Source: an uncultured Bacteroidales bacterium | GTDB taxonomy: Bacteria; Bacteroidota; Bacteroidia; Bacteroidales; UBA932 | Length of the DNA stretch: 64,000 bases | Assembly (NCBI GenBank): GCA_900319855.1 | Contig: ONQC01000009.1 | Coordinates: 1 to 64,000 of the forward strand | Direction: 5' to 3' | Shown: piece after piece, positions 39,464 through 48,335 of the stretch | Layout: the number at the start of each line of letters is the position of its first letter | Position numbering within the stretch: the first letter of the stretch is position 1 | Position numbers and translations under genes: made by a program | Notes under the pieces: generated by a model | What the model saw: the letters and a program-made list of their open reading frames with translations, nothing else | What the model was told of the DNA's origin: nothing | Database searches by the model: none

Positions 39464-39491
39464 TGAGTAACACATTTTAAACCAAACAATT

Positions 39492-40052
39492 ATGAAGCAT
39501 TTTGAACTCAATGGCCAGCTCCGCAAGACGGGCAACAAGGCCACCATCAAGGCTCTCCGTGAGCAGGGTCTCGTCCCTTGCAACCTCTACGGCCTCGGCA
39601 TGGAAAACATCCTCTTCACCGTCAATGAGAAGGAACTCAAGGGCCTGATCAACAACCCGGCATCCTTCATCGTCGACCTCGTTCTCGATGGCACCAAGTA
39701 CACCGCCGTCCTCCACGAGCTCCAGTTCCACCCGGTCGAGGACAACTGCCTCCACGTCGACTTCCTCGCCGTCAATGAGGAGAAGCCGATCGCCATCAAC
39801 GTGCCGCTGAACATCACCGGTCACGCTGCCGGCGTCCAGCTTGGTGGCAAGTTCGTCAAGAACGTCCGCGAACTCCGCGTCTGCGCCCTGATGAAAGACC
39901 TTCCGGACCAGCTGGATATCGACATCACCCCGCTCGGCATCGGTGAGAACATCGTCGCCGGCGATCTCAAGTATGAGAATGTCGCCATCCTCAGCCCGAA
40001 GAACACCATCGTCTGCGGCGTGAAGGCTACCCGTCAGTCCGCACAGGCCTAA
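39492..40052 (+). CDS. rplY: 50S ribosomal protein L25/Ctc
   Basis: 186-residue 5S rRNA-binding ribosomal protein of the long Ctc type: an N-terminal L25 domain (about 1-90, start LNGQLRKTGNKATIKALREQGLVPCNLYG) and a C-terminal beta domain (about 95-180). It starts at ATG 39492 after a structured leader. Its stop overlaps the pth start by one base (TAATG), so the two are translationally coupled. Confidence 0.95.
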   Translation: MKHFELNGQLRKTGNKATIKALREQGLVPCNLYGLGMENILFTVNEKELKGLINNPASFIVDLVLDGTKYTAVLHELQFHPVEDNCLHVDFLAVNEEKPIAINVPLNITGHAAGVQLGGKFVKNVRELRVCALMKDLPDQLDIDITPLGIGENIVAGDLKYENVAILSPKNTIVCGVKATRQSAQA

Positions 40053-40702
40053 TGTTCTCTTTCCTGAAAAAGCTCTTCGGAGCCCCGGCCCCAGTGCCGG
40101 AGACCGCAGAGCCTTGTGATCCTGGTATGAACTATCTGATCGTAGGATTGGGCAACATCGGCGCCGAATACGCCGGGACCAGGCACAATATGGGATTTAT
40201 GGTATTGGATGCCTGGGCTCAGGCATCCAATACTGTTTTCCGTACCGAACGATACGGAGACGTCGCGGAGATTTCCTTCAAAGGCCGGAAGCTGTACCTG
40301 CTCAAGCCGTCCACCTATATGAACCTCAGCGGCAAGGCCGTCCGTTACTGGATGACCAAGCTGGGCCTGCCGATGGAAAATCTGCTGGTCATCTGTGATG
40401 ACCTGAACCTGCCTTTCGGAACGGTCCGCATGCGGAAAAAAGGCAGTACAGGCGGTCACAACGGACTCGAGAACATCCAGCTGCTGCTGGGCACCCAGGA
40501 TTATGCCCGCATCCGGCTCGGAATCGGAAACGATTTCAGCACCGGCGGACAGATCGATTTCGTGCTGGGCCCTCTCTCTGCAGAGCAGCGGGAAGCCATG
40601 CCGGCCCTTTGCGACAAAGTCATCGACGGCGTCAAGGCTTTCGTAACGGTCGGACCGGACCGTGCGATGAATACCTTCAATACCAAGTCGGGAAAGGTCT
40701 GA
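40052..40702 (+). CDS. pth: Peptidyl-tRNA hydrolase
   Basis: 216-residue enzyme that frees tRNA from peptidyl-tRNA released by stalled ribosomes. Catalytic His45 is in TRHNMGF, and the conserved Asp is in ICDDLNLPFG near 117. A 25-residue N-terminal extension (MFSFLKKLFG...) precedes the usual start MNYLIVGLGN at codon 26. The longer form is kept because its ATG overlaps the L25 stop, but translation from ATG 40127 cannot be excluded. Confidence 0.94.
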   Translation: MFSFLKKLFGAPAPVPETAEPCDPGMNYLIVGLGNIGAEYAGTRHNMGFMVLDAWAQASNTVFRTERYGDVAEISFKGRKLYLLKPSTYMNLSGKAVRYWMTKLGLPMENLLVICDDLNLPFGTVRMRKKGSTGGHNGLENIQLLLGTQDYARIRLGIGNDFSTGGQIDFVLGPLSAEQREAMPALCDKVIDGVKAFVTVGPDRAMNTFNTKSGKV

Positions 40703-40818
40703 CAATCAGGTTCCCAATGCGAATTTTTCTTTCGTAACGCTTGTTTTTTACGGGACAAATGCATATCTTGCACTCAGTTTTGATACTTATTGTTTAACGA
40801 ACTAAATTTCATTCAATC

Positions 40819-40992
40819 ATGAAAGAACTTGTTGAGAAAATCAAGGCCGAGTATGAGGAATTCGTAGTCAATGCCGATGCCCAGGTAGTAAAGGGGAACA
40901 AAGCTGCCGGTGCCCGTGCCCGCAAAGCCGCCCTCGCCCTCATGAACGATTTCAAGGAGTTCCGCAAAGCCTCCGTCCAGGCTGCCAAATAA
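40819..40992 (+). CDS. Histone H1-like small basic protein
   Basis: 57-residue lysine- and alanine-rich helical protein (MKELVEKIKAEYEEF ... GNKAAGARARKAALALMNDFKEF). It resembles the short histone H1/Hc1-like proteins widespread in Bacteroidota, thought to bind DNA in the nucleoid. The first half is acidic-basic mixed, and the second half carries the ARARKAALAL basic helix. It is its own transcription unit: a weak TATCTTG box lies near 40764, and a clear terminator follows at 41018. Confidence 0.82.
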   Translation: MKELVEKIKAEYEEFVVNADAQVVKGNKAAGARARKAALALMNDFKEFRKASVQAAK

Positions 40993-41017
40993 GGCGATTC
41001 CTCCCTTGAAAGTTGCC

Positions 41018-41055
41018 GCAGCAGTCCTCATCATGGGGCTGCTGCCTCTTTTTTT
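41018..41055 (+). terminator. Terminator after the histone-like gene
   Basis: Stem GCAGCAG/CTGCTGC, extended by a few inner pairs, followed after CC by a run of T (tcttttttttg). Confidence 0.9.
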
Positions 41056-41099
41056 GTAAAAAATCAATTTTTTTTCATTTGGATGCAACGTTTTGTATC

Positions 41100-41190
41100 A
41101 AGCCTGCATCTATGCAATAGGTTTAGGTTTTAGTACACGTCTAAGGAGGGTACCCCGGAGCGATTCCACGGTGCCCTCTTTGGTTTTTTG
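41100..41190 (+). ncRNA. Candidate small RNA or attenuator upstream of the M6 protease
   Basis: Between the histone-like gene terminator and the M6 gene is a second hairpin-terminator unit without a coding gene. A small stem at 41100-41123 contains TGCAT/ATGCA. A strong stem pairs 41143-41154 with 41170-41181 (GAGGGTACC with GGTGCCCTC, extended by AA/TT) and is followed by a T-rich tract (tttggttttttg). It could be an independent small RNA, or a leader attenuator of the protease gene. No matching known riboswitch was recognised. Confidence 0.4.
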
Positions 41191-41236
41191 TAAAAAAAAT
41201 GCTATCTATGCATTTTATAAAGTACGAAACAGTAAC

Positions 41237-43447
41237 ATGCAACCTAAACGTCTGTTTTGCCTGATCCTTCTTTTTATTTCGGTCCTGCCAGGCTATGCCA
41301 TACCGGCCCGGAATATCCTCCATACCTTCAAACAACCCGACGGGACGACTTTCCAGGCCCGTCTCCGGGGCGACGAGCACCTGCATTTCGTCCAGGACGC
41401 CCAAGGACATTCCCTCATCCGGAACGGCGACGGATACTGGTGCTATGCCTACTACCAGGCCGACGGACGGAAAGTCAGCAGCGGTTATCCGGTGGGACAG
41501 GAAGCCCCGGCACATGTACTGTCAGCCAGCCGGTACATCCCTTCCGAAGCCCTGCGGATCCGTACGGCCGGAAAGCGGGATCAGATCGCCCGGCTGCGCG
41601 CCCGTCAACTGGAAAAATCACGGCGACCCGCGACGGCCACGAAAGCCGGCGAATCCGCCGTCAACAAGCACAGCATCGTGATCCTGGCCGAATTCACGGA
41701 CACCAAGATGACCTTTACCCGGGAGAACTTCCAGAACATGCTGACCCAGACCGGCTACAGTTATAATGGAGCCAAGGGGTCGGCGATGGACTATTTCAAT
41801 GAGATGTTCAAGGGTGACTATCATTTCGAATTCACCCTCTCCCCCATCGTTACGCTGGACCATGATTCCGCCTACTACTTCGCCAACAACGAAGATGAGG
41901 AGGACAAGGATCCGGCCCAGGCCGTCATCGACGCCTGTACCAAGGCCCATGAAGCGGGCATCGATTTCTCCCAATTCGATGATGACGGAGACGGTGAAGT
42001 CGACAACATCATCGTCTTCGTAGCCGGGAAAGACGAGGCGGAAGGCGCGGATGAAACGGCCGTCTGGTCCCACGCCTGGGCGATCCGGGACGGTGCCGGA
42101 AAGACGGTCTACCTGGATGGGAAACTGCTCAACGGCTACGCCATCACCACGGAATACGGTATCGACGGCTACCGGAACGGATCCTGGCACTACGGATTCA
42201 CCGGCATCGGGACCTTCTGCCACGAATTCAGCCATACCTTCGGCCTCCCGGATTTCTATGATACGGATTACGAAGGCAGCGGCGGCCAGGGCGACGGCCT
42301 TTTCGCGACGCTGGACCTGATGGACAGCGGGAATGGCAACGATTACGGCCGGACGCCGCCCCACTATTCCGCCATCGATTACTACCTGCTCGGCCTGGGC
42401 GAGTGCGAGACCATCTCCACCGGCAACCACACCCTGGAGCCCATCTCCCTGAACCGCCGGTATCTCAAATACGAGACCGGACTGGAAGGAGAGTATTTCC
42501 TGTTTGAATGCCGCAGCAACGTTTCCGGCTGGGACCGGGATATCCGGGGCAAGGGTCTGCTCGTCTACCATATTGATGCAACCAAACGGGATGCCGGTTA
42601 TTCCGACAGTTACCGGAAGAACATAACGGCCCTGGAGCGGTGGGACGCCAATGAAGTCAACGCCAACCCCGCGCACGAATGTGCCTACATCATATCCGCG
42701 ACGCCCGGCATCCATGCCAAGGACTCGGAAGGCTATGATTCCGGTAACCAGGGAAAGGTCTTCTTCCCGCAGCCCAGTTACAAGGAGTTCTCGCCGGACA
42801 GCAATCCGGCATTCACCTTCTGGGATGGGACCCCGGCGAACATCGCCCTCGTCAACATCTCCATGAGCGGGACTTCCGTCTCCTTTACGGTCCATGCACA
42901 CGGACAGGTGACCGTGCCGGAAATCGACCAAACCAACCAGGAGGTCTTCCAGGATGCTGCCATCCTGCAATGGACGGCGACCGATCCGACGTATTGCGGG
43001 ACCGCCTTCGTCGAATGGGGGGCATCGGCCTCCCAGACCCGGCAGACCGTGGAAGTTGCCGCCTATGAACCCGGCAAATATGCCTTACGCCTGGAGGGGC
43101 TGAACGGCTCGACAGCCTACAAGGCGGCCATCCGTTTCGAAGAGGCGGAGACATCCAGCAAGATCGCAGCGGTCAATTTCACGACCAAGGCCTTCCGTGG
43201 CGGTGTCCCCTACATCGTCCTCCCGGCCGCCGGCTCCAATGGGTCATTCTCCTCCGGCTCCGAGATCCCGATGCATGTCAACAACGCCCAAGGTACGGAC
43301 GGGGTTGACTGGTACCTCGGCAACAGTGTCATCTCGCCCGCCGGGAACGGGTATTATCCGCTCACCAAGTCCGGCACGCTCAAGGCGGTCGTCACCTATA
43401 AAGACGGCACCAAAGATATCATTATCAAGGAAATCAAGATCCAGTAG
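41237..43447 (+). CDS. Secreted M6 family metalloprotease
   Basis: 736-residue exported zinc protease. Signal peptide 1-23 (LFCLILLFISVLPGYA); a propeptide-like region (about 25-135); M6 (immune-inhibitor-A-like) catalytic domain at about 140-450 with zinc motif HEFSHTFGLPD near 329 and DFYDTDYEG following; then two beta-sandwich domains, one Fn3-like (about 560-650), to the C-terminus. The DDDGDGEVDNIIVF stretch near 250 is a calcium-binding-like loop typical of the family. The start ATG 41237 gives the signal peptide; an earlier in-frame start would run through the hairpins. A box TATCTATG at 41203 may be the promoter. The downstream lipoprotein begins one base after its stop. Confidence 0.9.
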   Translation: MQPKRLFCLILLFISVLPGYAIPARNILHTFKQPDGTTFQARLRGDEHLHFVQDAQGHSLIRNGDGYWCYAYYQADGRKVSSGYPVGQEAPAHVLSASRYIPSEALRIRTAGKRDQIARLRARQLEKSRRPATATKAGESAVNKHSIVILAEFTDTKMTFTRENFQNMLTQTGYSYNGAKGSAMDYFNEMFKGDYHFEFTLSPIVTLDHDSAYYFANNEDEEDKDPAQAVIDACTKAHEAGIDFSQFDDDGDGEVDNIIVFVAGKDEAEGADETAVWSHAWAIRDGAGKTVYLDGKLLNGYAITTEYGIDGYRNGSWHYGFTGIGTFCHEFSHTFGLPDFYDTDYEGSGGQGDGLFATLDLMDSGNGNDYGRTPPHYSAIDYYLLGLGECETISTGNHTLEPISLNRRYLKYETGLEGEYFLFECRSNVSGWDRDIRGKGLLVYHIDATKRDAGYSDSYRKNITALERWDANEVNANPAHECAYIISATPGIHAKDSEGYDSGNQGKVFFPQPSYKEFSPDSNPAFTFWDGTPANIALVNISMSGTSVSFTVHAHGQVTVPEIDQTNQEVFQDAAILQWTATDPTYCGTAFVEWGASASQTRQTVEVAAYEPGKYALRLEGLNGSTAYKAAIRFEEAETSSKIAAVNFTTKAFRGGVPYIVLPAAGSNGSFSSGSEIPMHVNNAQGTDGVDWYLGNSVISPAGNGYYPLTKSGTLKAVVTYKDGTKDIIIKEIKIQ

Positions 43448-43448
43448 C

Positions 43449-43862
43449 ATGAGACGAATCCTCATACCGATCCTGTCCGTCCTCTTCCTGCTGACGGGCT
43501 GCAGCTGCAACAAGGAACCGGACATCGATTCCAAATTCCTGGAAAGCACCGCCGTCGGCCTGCAGATCAAAGGCACGACGCTGTTTTCCTATGACATCGT
43601 CAACGACCAACTGGGTTACAATGAACTGAAACGCCAGTTCCGCGCCTGCAACGATACCGGTACAGAGTATTTTACCCTGACTTGCGACAAACTGCCGACA
43701 GAAAAAGGCCAGACCGTCAAAGGCAGTCTGACCTATACGAGAGGCAATGGCGTCGGCCAGGAGAGCAATCTGAAACTGAAAGTCGAGAAGGTCCAGGGAG
43801 ACCTGATCTGGCTTTGGAACAGCGACAAGCAGATCGCCATCTGCGTCCGCACCCTCCGGTAG
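43449..43862 (+). CDS. Small lipoprotein of unknown function
   Basis: 137-residue lipoprotein with lipobox LTGC (Cys near 17) and a mostly beta-rich mature part (FSYDIVNDQLGYNELKRQFRACNDTGTEYFTLTC). Two mature cysteines (about residues 59 and 70) could form a disulfide. No family was recognised. It starts one base after the M6 protease stop and is surely in the same transcript, so a role as partner or inhibitor of that protease is possible but not shown. Confidence 0.8.
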   Translation: MRRILIPILSVLFLLTGCSCNKEPDIDSKFLESTAVGLQIKGTTLFSYDIVNDQLGYNELKRQFRACNDTGTEYFTLTCDKLPTEKGQTVKGSLTYTRGNGVGQESNLKLKVEKVQGDLIWLWNSDKQIAICVRTLR

Positions 43863-43871
43863 ATTTTATCA

Positions 43872-43971
43872 GAAACAGAACCCACGTCGGTTCAAGTCGA
43901 CATTGGCTCCCGAAAAGGGAGGGGACCCACAAAGTGGGGAGGATCGACGGAACCGACGTGGGTTCTGTTTC
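43872..43971. repeat. 22-base perfect inverted repeat enclosing two hairpins
   Basis: Arms 43872-43893 and 43950-43971 are exact complements over 22 bases (GAAACAGAACCCACGTC... at the left). A further five-base stem (GTCGA/TCGAC) continues inward past a bulge. The enclosed part forms CTCCC/GGGAG with a GAAAA loop at 43907-43921 and CCCAC/GTGGG with an AAA loop at 43926-43938. It lies between the convergent lipoprotein and tpiA genes and could end both transcripts, but it is far more elaborate than a terminator needs to be. Confidence 0.85.
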
Positions 43972-43977
43972 AAAAGA

Positions 43978-44733
43978 TTAGAAGCTGAGAGCGATGCCGA
44001 TGAAATCGTCAGCCTTCAGGGCGGCGCCACCGATCAGGCCACCGTCGATATCGGGCTGGGCGAAGAGCTCCTTGGCGTTGGACGGCTTGCAGCTGCCACC
44101 ATAGAGGATGGTGGTGTCGTCAGCAACCTGGGCACCGAACTTCTCGCAGAGAACCTTGCGGATGCATGCGTGGATTTCCTCGGCCTGCTCGGCGGTAGCG
44201 GTCTTGCCGGTACCGATGGCCCAGACGGGCTCATAAGCCACGACGATGTTCTTCATGTCCTCGGCGGTGAAATTGTAAAGCACGGCCTTGGTCTGGTCCG
44301 TGACCACCTGGAAATGCTTGCCAGCCTCACGCTCGTCGAGGTTCTCACCGACGCAGAGGATCACCTTCAGACCGGCGGCCAGGGCGAGTTTGGTCTTCTC
44401 GACCAGCTTCTCATCGGTCTCACCGTAATACTGACGGCGCTCGGAGTGGCCGAGAATGGTCCACTGGGCACCGGTGGAAGTCAGCATGGAGACAGAGACT
44501 TCACCCGTGTAAGCGCCCTTCTCCTTGTCCGCGCAGTTCTGGGCGGAAAGTTCGACACGCGTGCCAGCGACGACACCCGCGACCGGGCAGAGGTGGGTAA
44601 ACGGAGTGGCGACGATCAGTCCGACCTCAGCGGGGACTTCGGCGGATTTGGCGACGACAGCCTTTGCAAGTTCGATTCCTTCAGGAACTGTGGTGTTCAT
44701 CTTCCAGTTACCTGCGACAATGTGCTTTCTCAT
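43978..44733 (-). CDS. tpiA: Triosephosphate isomerase
   Basis: 251-residue TIM-barrel enzyme that interconverts dihydroxyacetone phosphate and glyceraldehyde 3-phosphate in glycolysis. Lys11 is in NWKMN, the catalytic His is in LGHSERR near 99, and the catalytic Glu is in [11 protein letters not shown] near 170. The true start is [13 protein letters not shown] at 44733; the 32 codons upstream in frame include the promoter. Monocistronic and divergent from tyrS. Confidence 0.98.
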   Translation of the reverse strand: MRKHIVAGNWKMNTTVPEGIELAKAVVAKSAEVPAEVGLIVATPFTHLCPVAGVVAGTRVELSAQNCADKEKGAYTGEVSVSMLTSTGAQWTILGHSERRQYYGETDEKLVEKTKLALAAGLKVILCVGENLDEREAGKHFQVVTDQTKAVLYNFTAEDMKNIVVAYEPVWAIGTGKTATAEQAEEIHACIRKVLCEKFGAQVADDTTILYGGSCKPSNAKELFAQPDIDGGLIGGAALKADDFIGIALSF

Positions 44734-44771
44734 GTTTGTGTATGGTGTTAAATGTTGATTCCAAAATCGTG

Positions 44772-44779
44772 CAAAGTTA
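44772..44779 (-). promoter_or_regulatory. -7 element of tpiA
   Basis: The minus strand reads TAACTTTG, matching TAnnTTTG, 38 bases before the tpiA start. Confidence 0.65.
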
Positions 44780-44813
44780 CACATTCCGCCCCAATTATTC
44801 AAATCAACATAAA

Positions 44814-44845
44814 TTTGCCAGCCGTACATTTTTGTCGTAAATTTG
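44814..44845 (+). promoter_or_regulatory. Full promoter of tyrS
   Basis: TTTG at 44814-44817 and TAAATTTG at 44838-44845, separated by exactly 20 bases: the best full match in the window to the Bacteroidota consensus TTTG-N(19-21)-TAnnTTTG. It drives tyrS-rbfA and the permease gene. Confidence 0.8.
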
Positions 44846-44870
44846 CAGATTATTGTAGATTATTCATTCG

Positions 44871-46159
<1,289 letters not shown>

Positions 46160-46160
<1 letters not shown>

Positions 46161-46507
46161 TGGAAGCACCCGCCACCACCCGGCAGCTCAAGGTCGCCCG
46201 CGAATTGCAGCGGGCCCTGGCCGAAATCATCCGCAGCAAGGGGATGGCCGCCTTTGACGGGGCCATGGTAACGGTCAGCGAGGTCCGCATCTCGCCGGAC
46301 CTGTCCGTCGCCAAGGTCTATGTCAGCATCTTCCCCTCCGCCAAGGCGGAAAGCGTCATGCAGATCCTTCAGGAGAATGTCAAGGCCTACCGGGGCGAAC
46401 TCGGCCGCATCGTGGCCAAGCAGCTCCGCATCGTTCCCGAGCTGGTGTTCTACCTGGACACCTCCCTGGACTACGCCCAGCACATCGACGACCTGCTGAA
46501 GAAGTAA
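46160..46507 (+). CDS. rbfA: Ribosome-binding factor A
   Basis: 115-residue KH-fold protein for late 30S maturation. The start RQLKVARELQRALAEIIRS and the VTVSEVRISPDLSVAKVYVSIFP motif are typical. It overlaps the tyrS stop by one base (TAATG) and is followed seven bases later by the permease gene. Confidence 0.93.
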
Positions 46508-46514
46508 TTCCGAC

Positions 46515-47729
46515 ATGCACCTGCCGCTGTTCATCGCCCGAAGGTACCTGTTCGCGAAGAAATCACACAATGTGATCAACATCATCTCCGCGATCAGCGC
46601 CATCGGCATGGCCATCGGCACGGCCGCCCTGGTCGTCATCCTGTCCGTCTACAATGGATTCGACTCCCTGGTCCGGTCCAGCCTCAGTCACGTCGAACCG
46701 GACCTGCTGGTCGTTCCGGACAGCGGAAAGGTCTTTGTTCCCGACGAGGAGGTCTTCGACTGGGCCCGCAACCACCCCGCCGTAGCCACCGTCGACGGCA
46801 TCCTCCAGGAGAACGTCTATCTCAGCTATGACGGAAGGACCGGCGTCGCCCGTGCCAAGGGCGTAGACCGGGCCTATGAAGCCCGCAACCCCATGGCAGA
46901 CTGCCTGGTGGATGGTGCGCTGGCCCTGCACAAGGGAGACGTGCCCCTGGCCCTCGTCGGTTCCGGACTCGCCTACCGCATGGGGATCAGTCCCCGGTTC
47001 CTCCCGGGCATCGAAGTCTGGTTCCCGGCTCGCGACCGGGCCTTCTCCGCGGCCAATCCGGCCGCTTCCGTCAACAGCGTAAAAGTCTGGCCGGGCGGCC
47101 TGTTCTCGGTCAATACCGACATCGACAACAACCTGATGGTCCTTCCCATCGACCCGATGCGGGAGTTGCTCGGGTATACCGACGAGGTCTCCGGCATGGA
47201 GATCCGTCTCGAAGAAGGGACCCCAGCCCGCACCCTGCGGAAGGTTCAGAAAGAACTCTCGACGCGTCTGGGTCCCGGTTTCAAGGTACTGGACCGCTAC
47301 CGCCAGAACGAGTCCCTCTACAAGATGATGCGCTACGAAAAGGCTGCCGTCTACCTGATCCTGATCTTCGTACTCATCATCATCGCCTTCAACATTTTCG
47401 GCAGCCTCTCCATGCTGATCATCGAGAAAAAAGAAGACATCGGCACCCTGCGCAGCATGGGCGCCGAGGACAAGTTCATCCGGCGGGTCTTCGTGCTGGA
47501 AGGCTGGATGATCTCCCTGCTGGGAATGGCAGTCGGCCTGGTCATCGGCATCGCCGTCGTCCTGCTCCAGCAGGAACTGGGGCTGGTCAAGATGCCCGGC
47601 AGTTTCATGGTCAGTTCTTACCCGGTGATCCTCAAACCGATGGATATAATAATCACCGCCACGAGCGTAGCGGTGATCGGTTATCTCATTGCCCTGCTGC
47701 CGGTACGCCGGCTGGCAGAGAAACAGTGA
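46515..47729 (+). CDS. LolC/LolE-like ABC transporter permease
   Basis: 404-residue inner-membrane permease of the FtsX/MacB family in LolE layout: an N-terminal span with the LIARRYLFAKKSHNVINIISAISAIGMAIGTAALVVILSVYNGF-type start, a large periplasmic domain (about 50-270), and three C-terminal spans (about 278-310, 330-355, 375-398). In Gram-negatives such proteins release lipoproteins from the inner membrane with LolD. No ATPase is adjacent, so LolD must be elsewhere. The stop is immediately next to the stop of the convergent flavin-reductase gene. Confidence 0.9.
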   Translation: MHLPLFIARRYLFAKKSHNVINIISAISAIGMAIGTAALVVILSVYNGFDSLVRSSLSHVEPDLLVVPDSGKVFVPDEEVFDWARNHPAVATVDGILQENVYLSYDGRTGVARAKGVDRAYEARNPMADCLVDGALALHKGDVPLALVGSGLAYRMGISPRFLPGIEVWFPARDRAFSAANPAASVNSVKVWPGGLFSVNTDIDNNLMVLPIDPMRELLGYTDEVSGMEIRLEEGTPARTLRKVQKELSTRLGPGFKVLDRYRQNESLYKMMRYEKAAVYLILIFVLIIIAFNIFGSLSMLIIEKKEDIGTLRSMGAEDKFIRRVFVLEGWMISLLGMAVGLVIGIAVVLLQQELGLVKMPGSFMVSSYPVILKPMDIIITATSVAVIGYLIALLPVRRLAEKQ

Positions 47730-48335
47730 TTATTTTTCGTAGAGGTTGATGATCTCTCCCACGTACATCGTGTGGAGTCCCATCTCCTCATACAAAGACC
47801 GTACCTCCTCAGGGAGACGGTCCCGCTTGAACTCTTCCGAATAAAGGATCTTGCACTCGAAAGCCAGGCTGGCTTCCTTGAAAAGCGGATTGCCCAACTC
47901 GCTGAGTTCGGGCGTCAGTCCGGCCTTTTCCAATTTGTCCGGCTCGTCTTTCAGGGAATGCGAACCGATATAGACCAGGGCATCTTTGCTGCGACGGTCC
48001 TGCGGAAAAGCAGACACGGTGAAATAGTCCGCCTCGTCCATCATGGCCTTGGAATGACGGTCCTTAGAGACATAGACCGTCACGACCGGCTTGCCCCAGA
48101 GTTCGCCGATGGAGCCCCAGGAAATGGTCATCGCATTGACGCCTTCCTTGGTCCGCACACCGAGTGCCATCCAATCCTTTGCGAAGGAGGAGACCGGTTT
48201 CATCTCCAGGTCCATCACGTCCGCCTTGGTCCATTCCCGCTCGCTCATAGGTCTCGTGTCCACTTCCCCGCCGCCCCGGCTGCCGCAGGAGACGGCAGCC
48301 AGGAGCACGAGGACATATAAAACAATCTTTTTCAT
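47730..48335 (-). CDS. Flavin-reductase-like domain lipoprotein
   Basis: 201-residue protein with a lipoprotein signal (lipobox AVSC, Cys near 17) and a flavin-reductase/FMN-binding split-barrel domain (about 45-195). WMALGVRTKEGVNAMTISWGSIGELW and KPVVTVYVSKDRHSKAMMDEADYFTVSAFP match the start and the flavin-contact strands of that family. Relatives are cytosolic, so an exported copy is unusual. Its ATG overlaps the stop of the aminopeptidase gene (TAATG), so the two are coupled. Confidence 0.82.
   Translation of the reverse strand: MKKIVLYVLVLLAAVSCGSRGGGEVDTRPMSEREWTKADVMDLEMKPVSSFAKDWMALGVRTKEGVNAMTISWGSIGELWGKPVVTVYVSKDRHSKAMMDEADYFTVSAFPQDRRSKDALVYIGSHSLKDEPDKLEKAGLTPELSELGNPLFKEASLAFECKILYSEEFKRDRLPEEVRSLYEEMGLHTMYVGEIINLYEK

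Noticed and set aside
43449-43971. Tiny transposon or insertion sequence bounded by the 22-base inverted repeat
   Set aside because: Only about 56 bases lie between the arms, with no target-site duplication recognised and no transposase nearby; kept only as a structured repeat.
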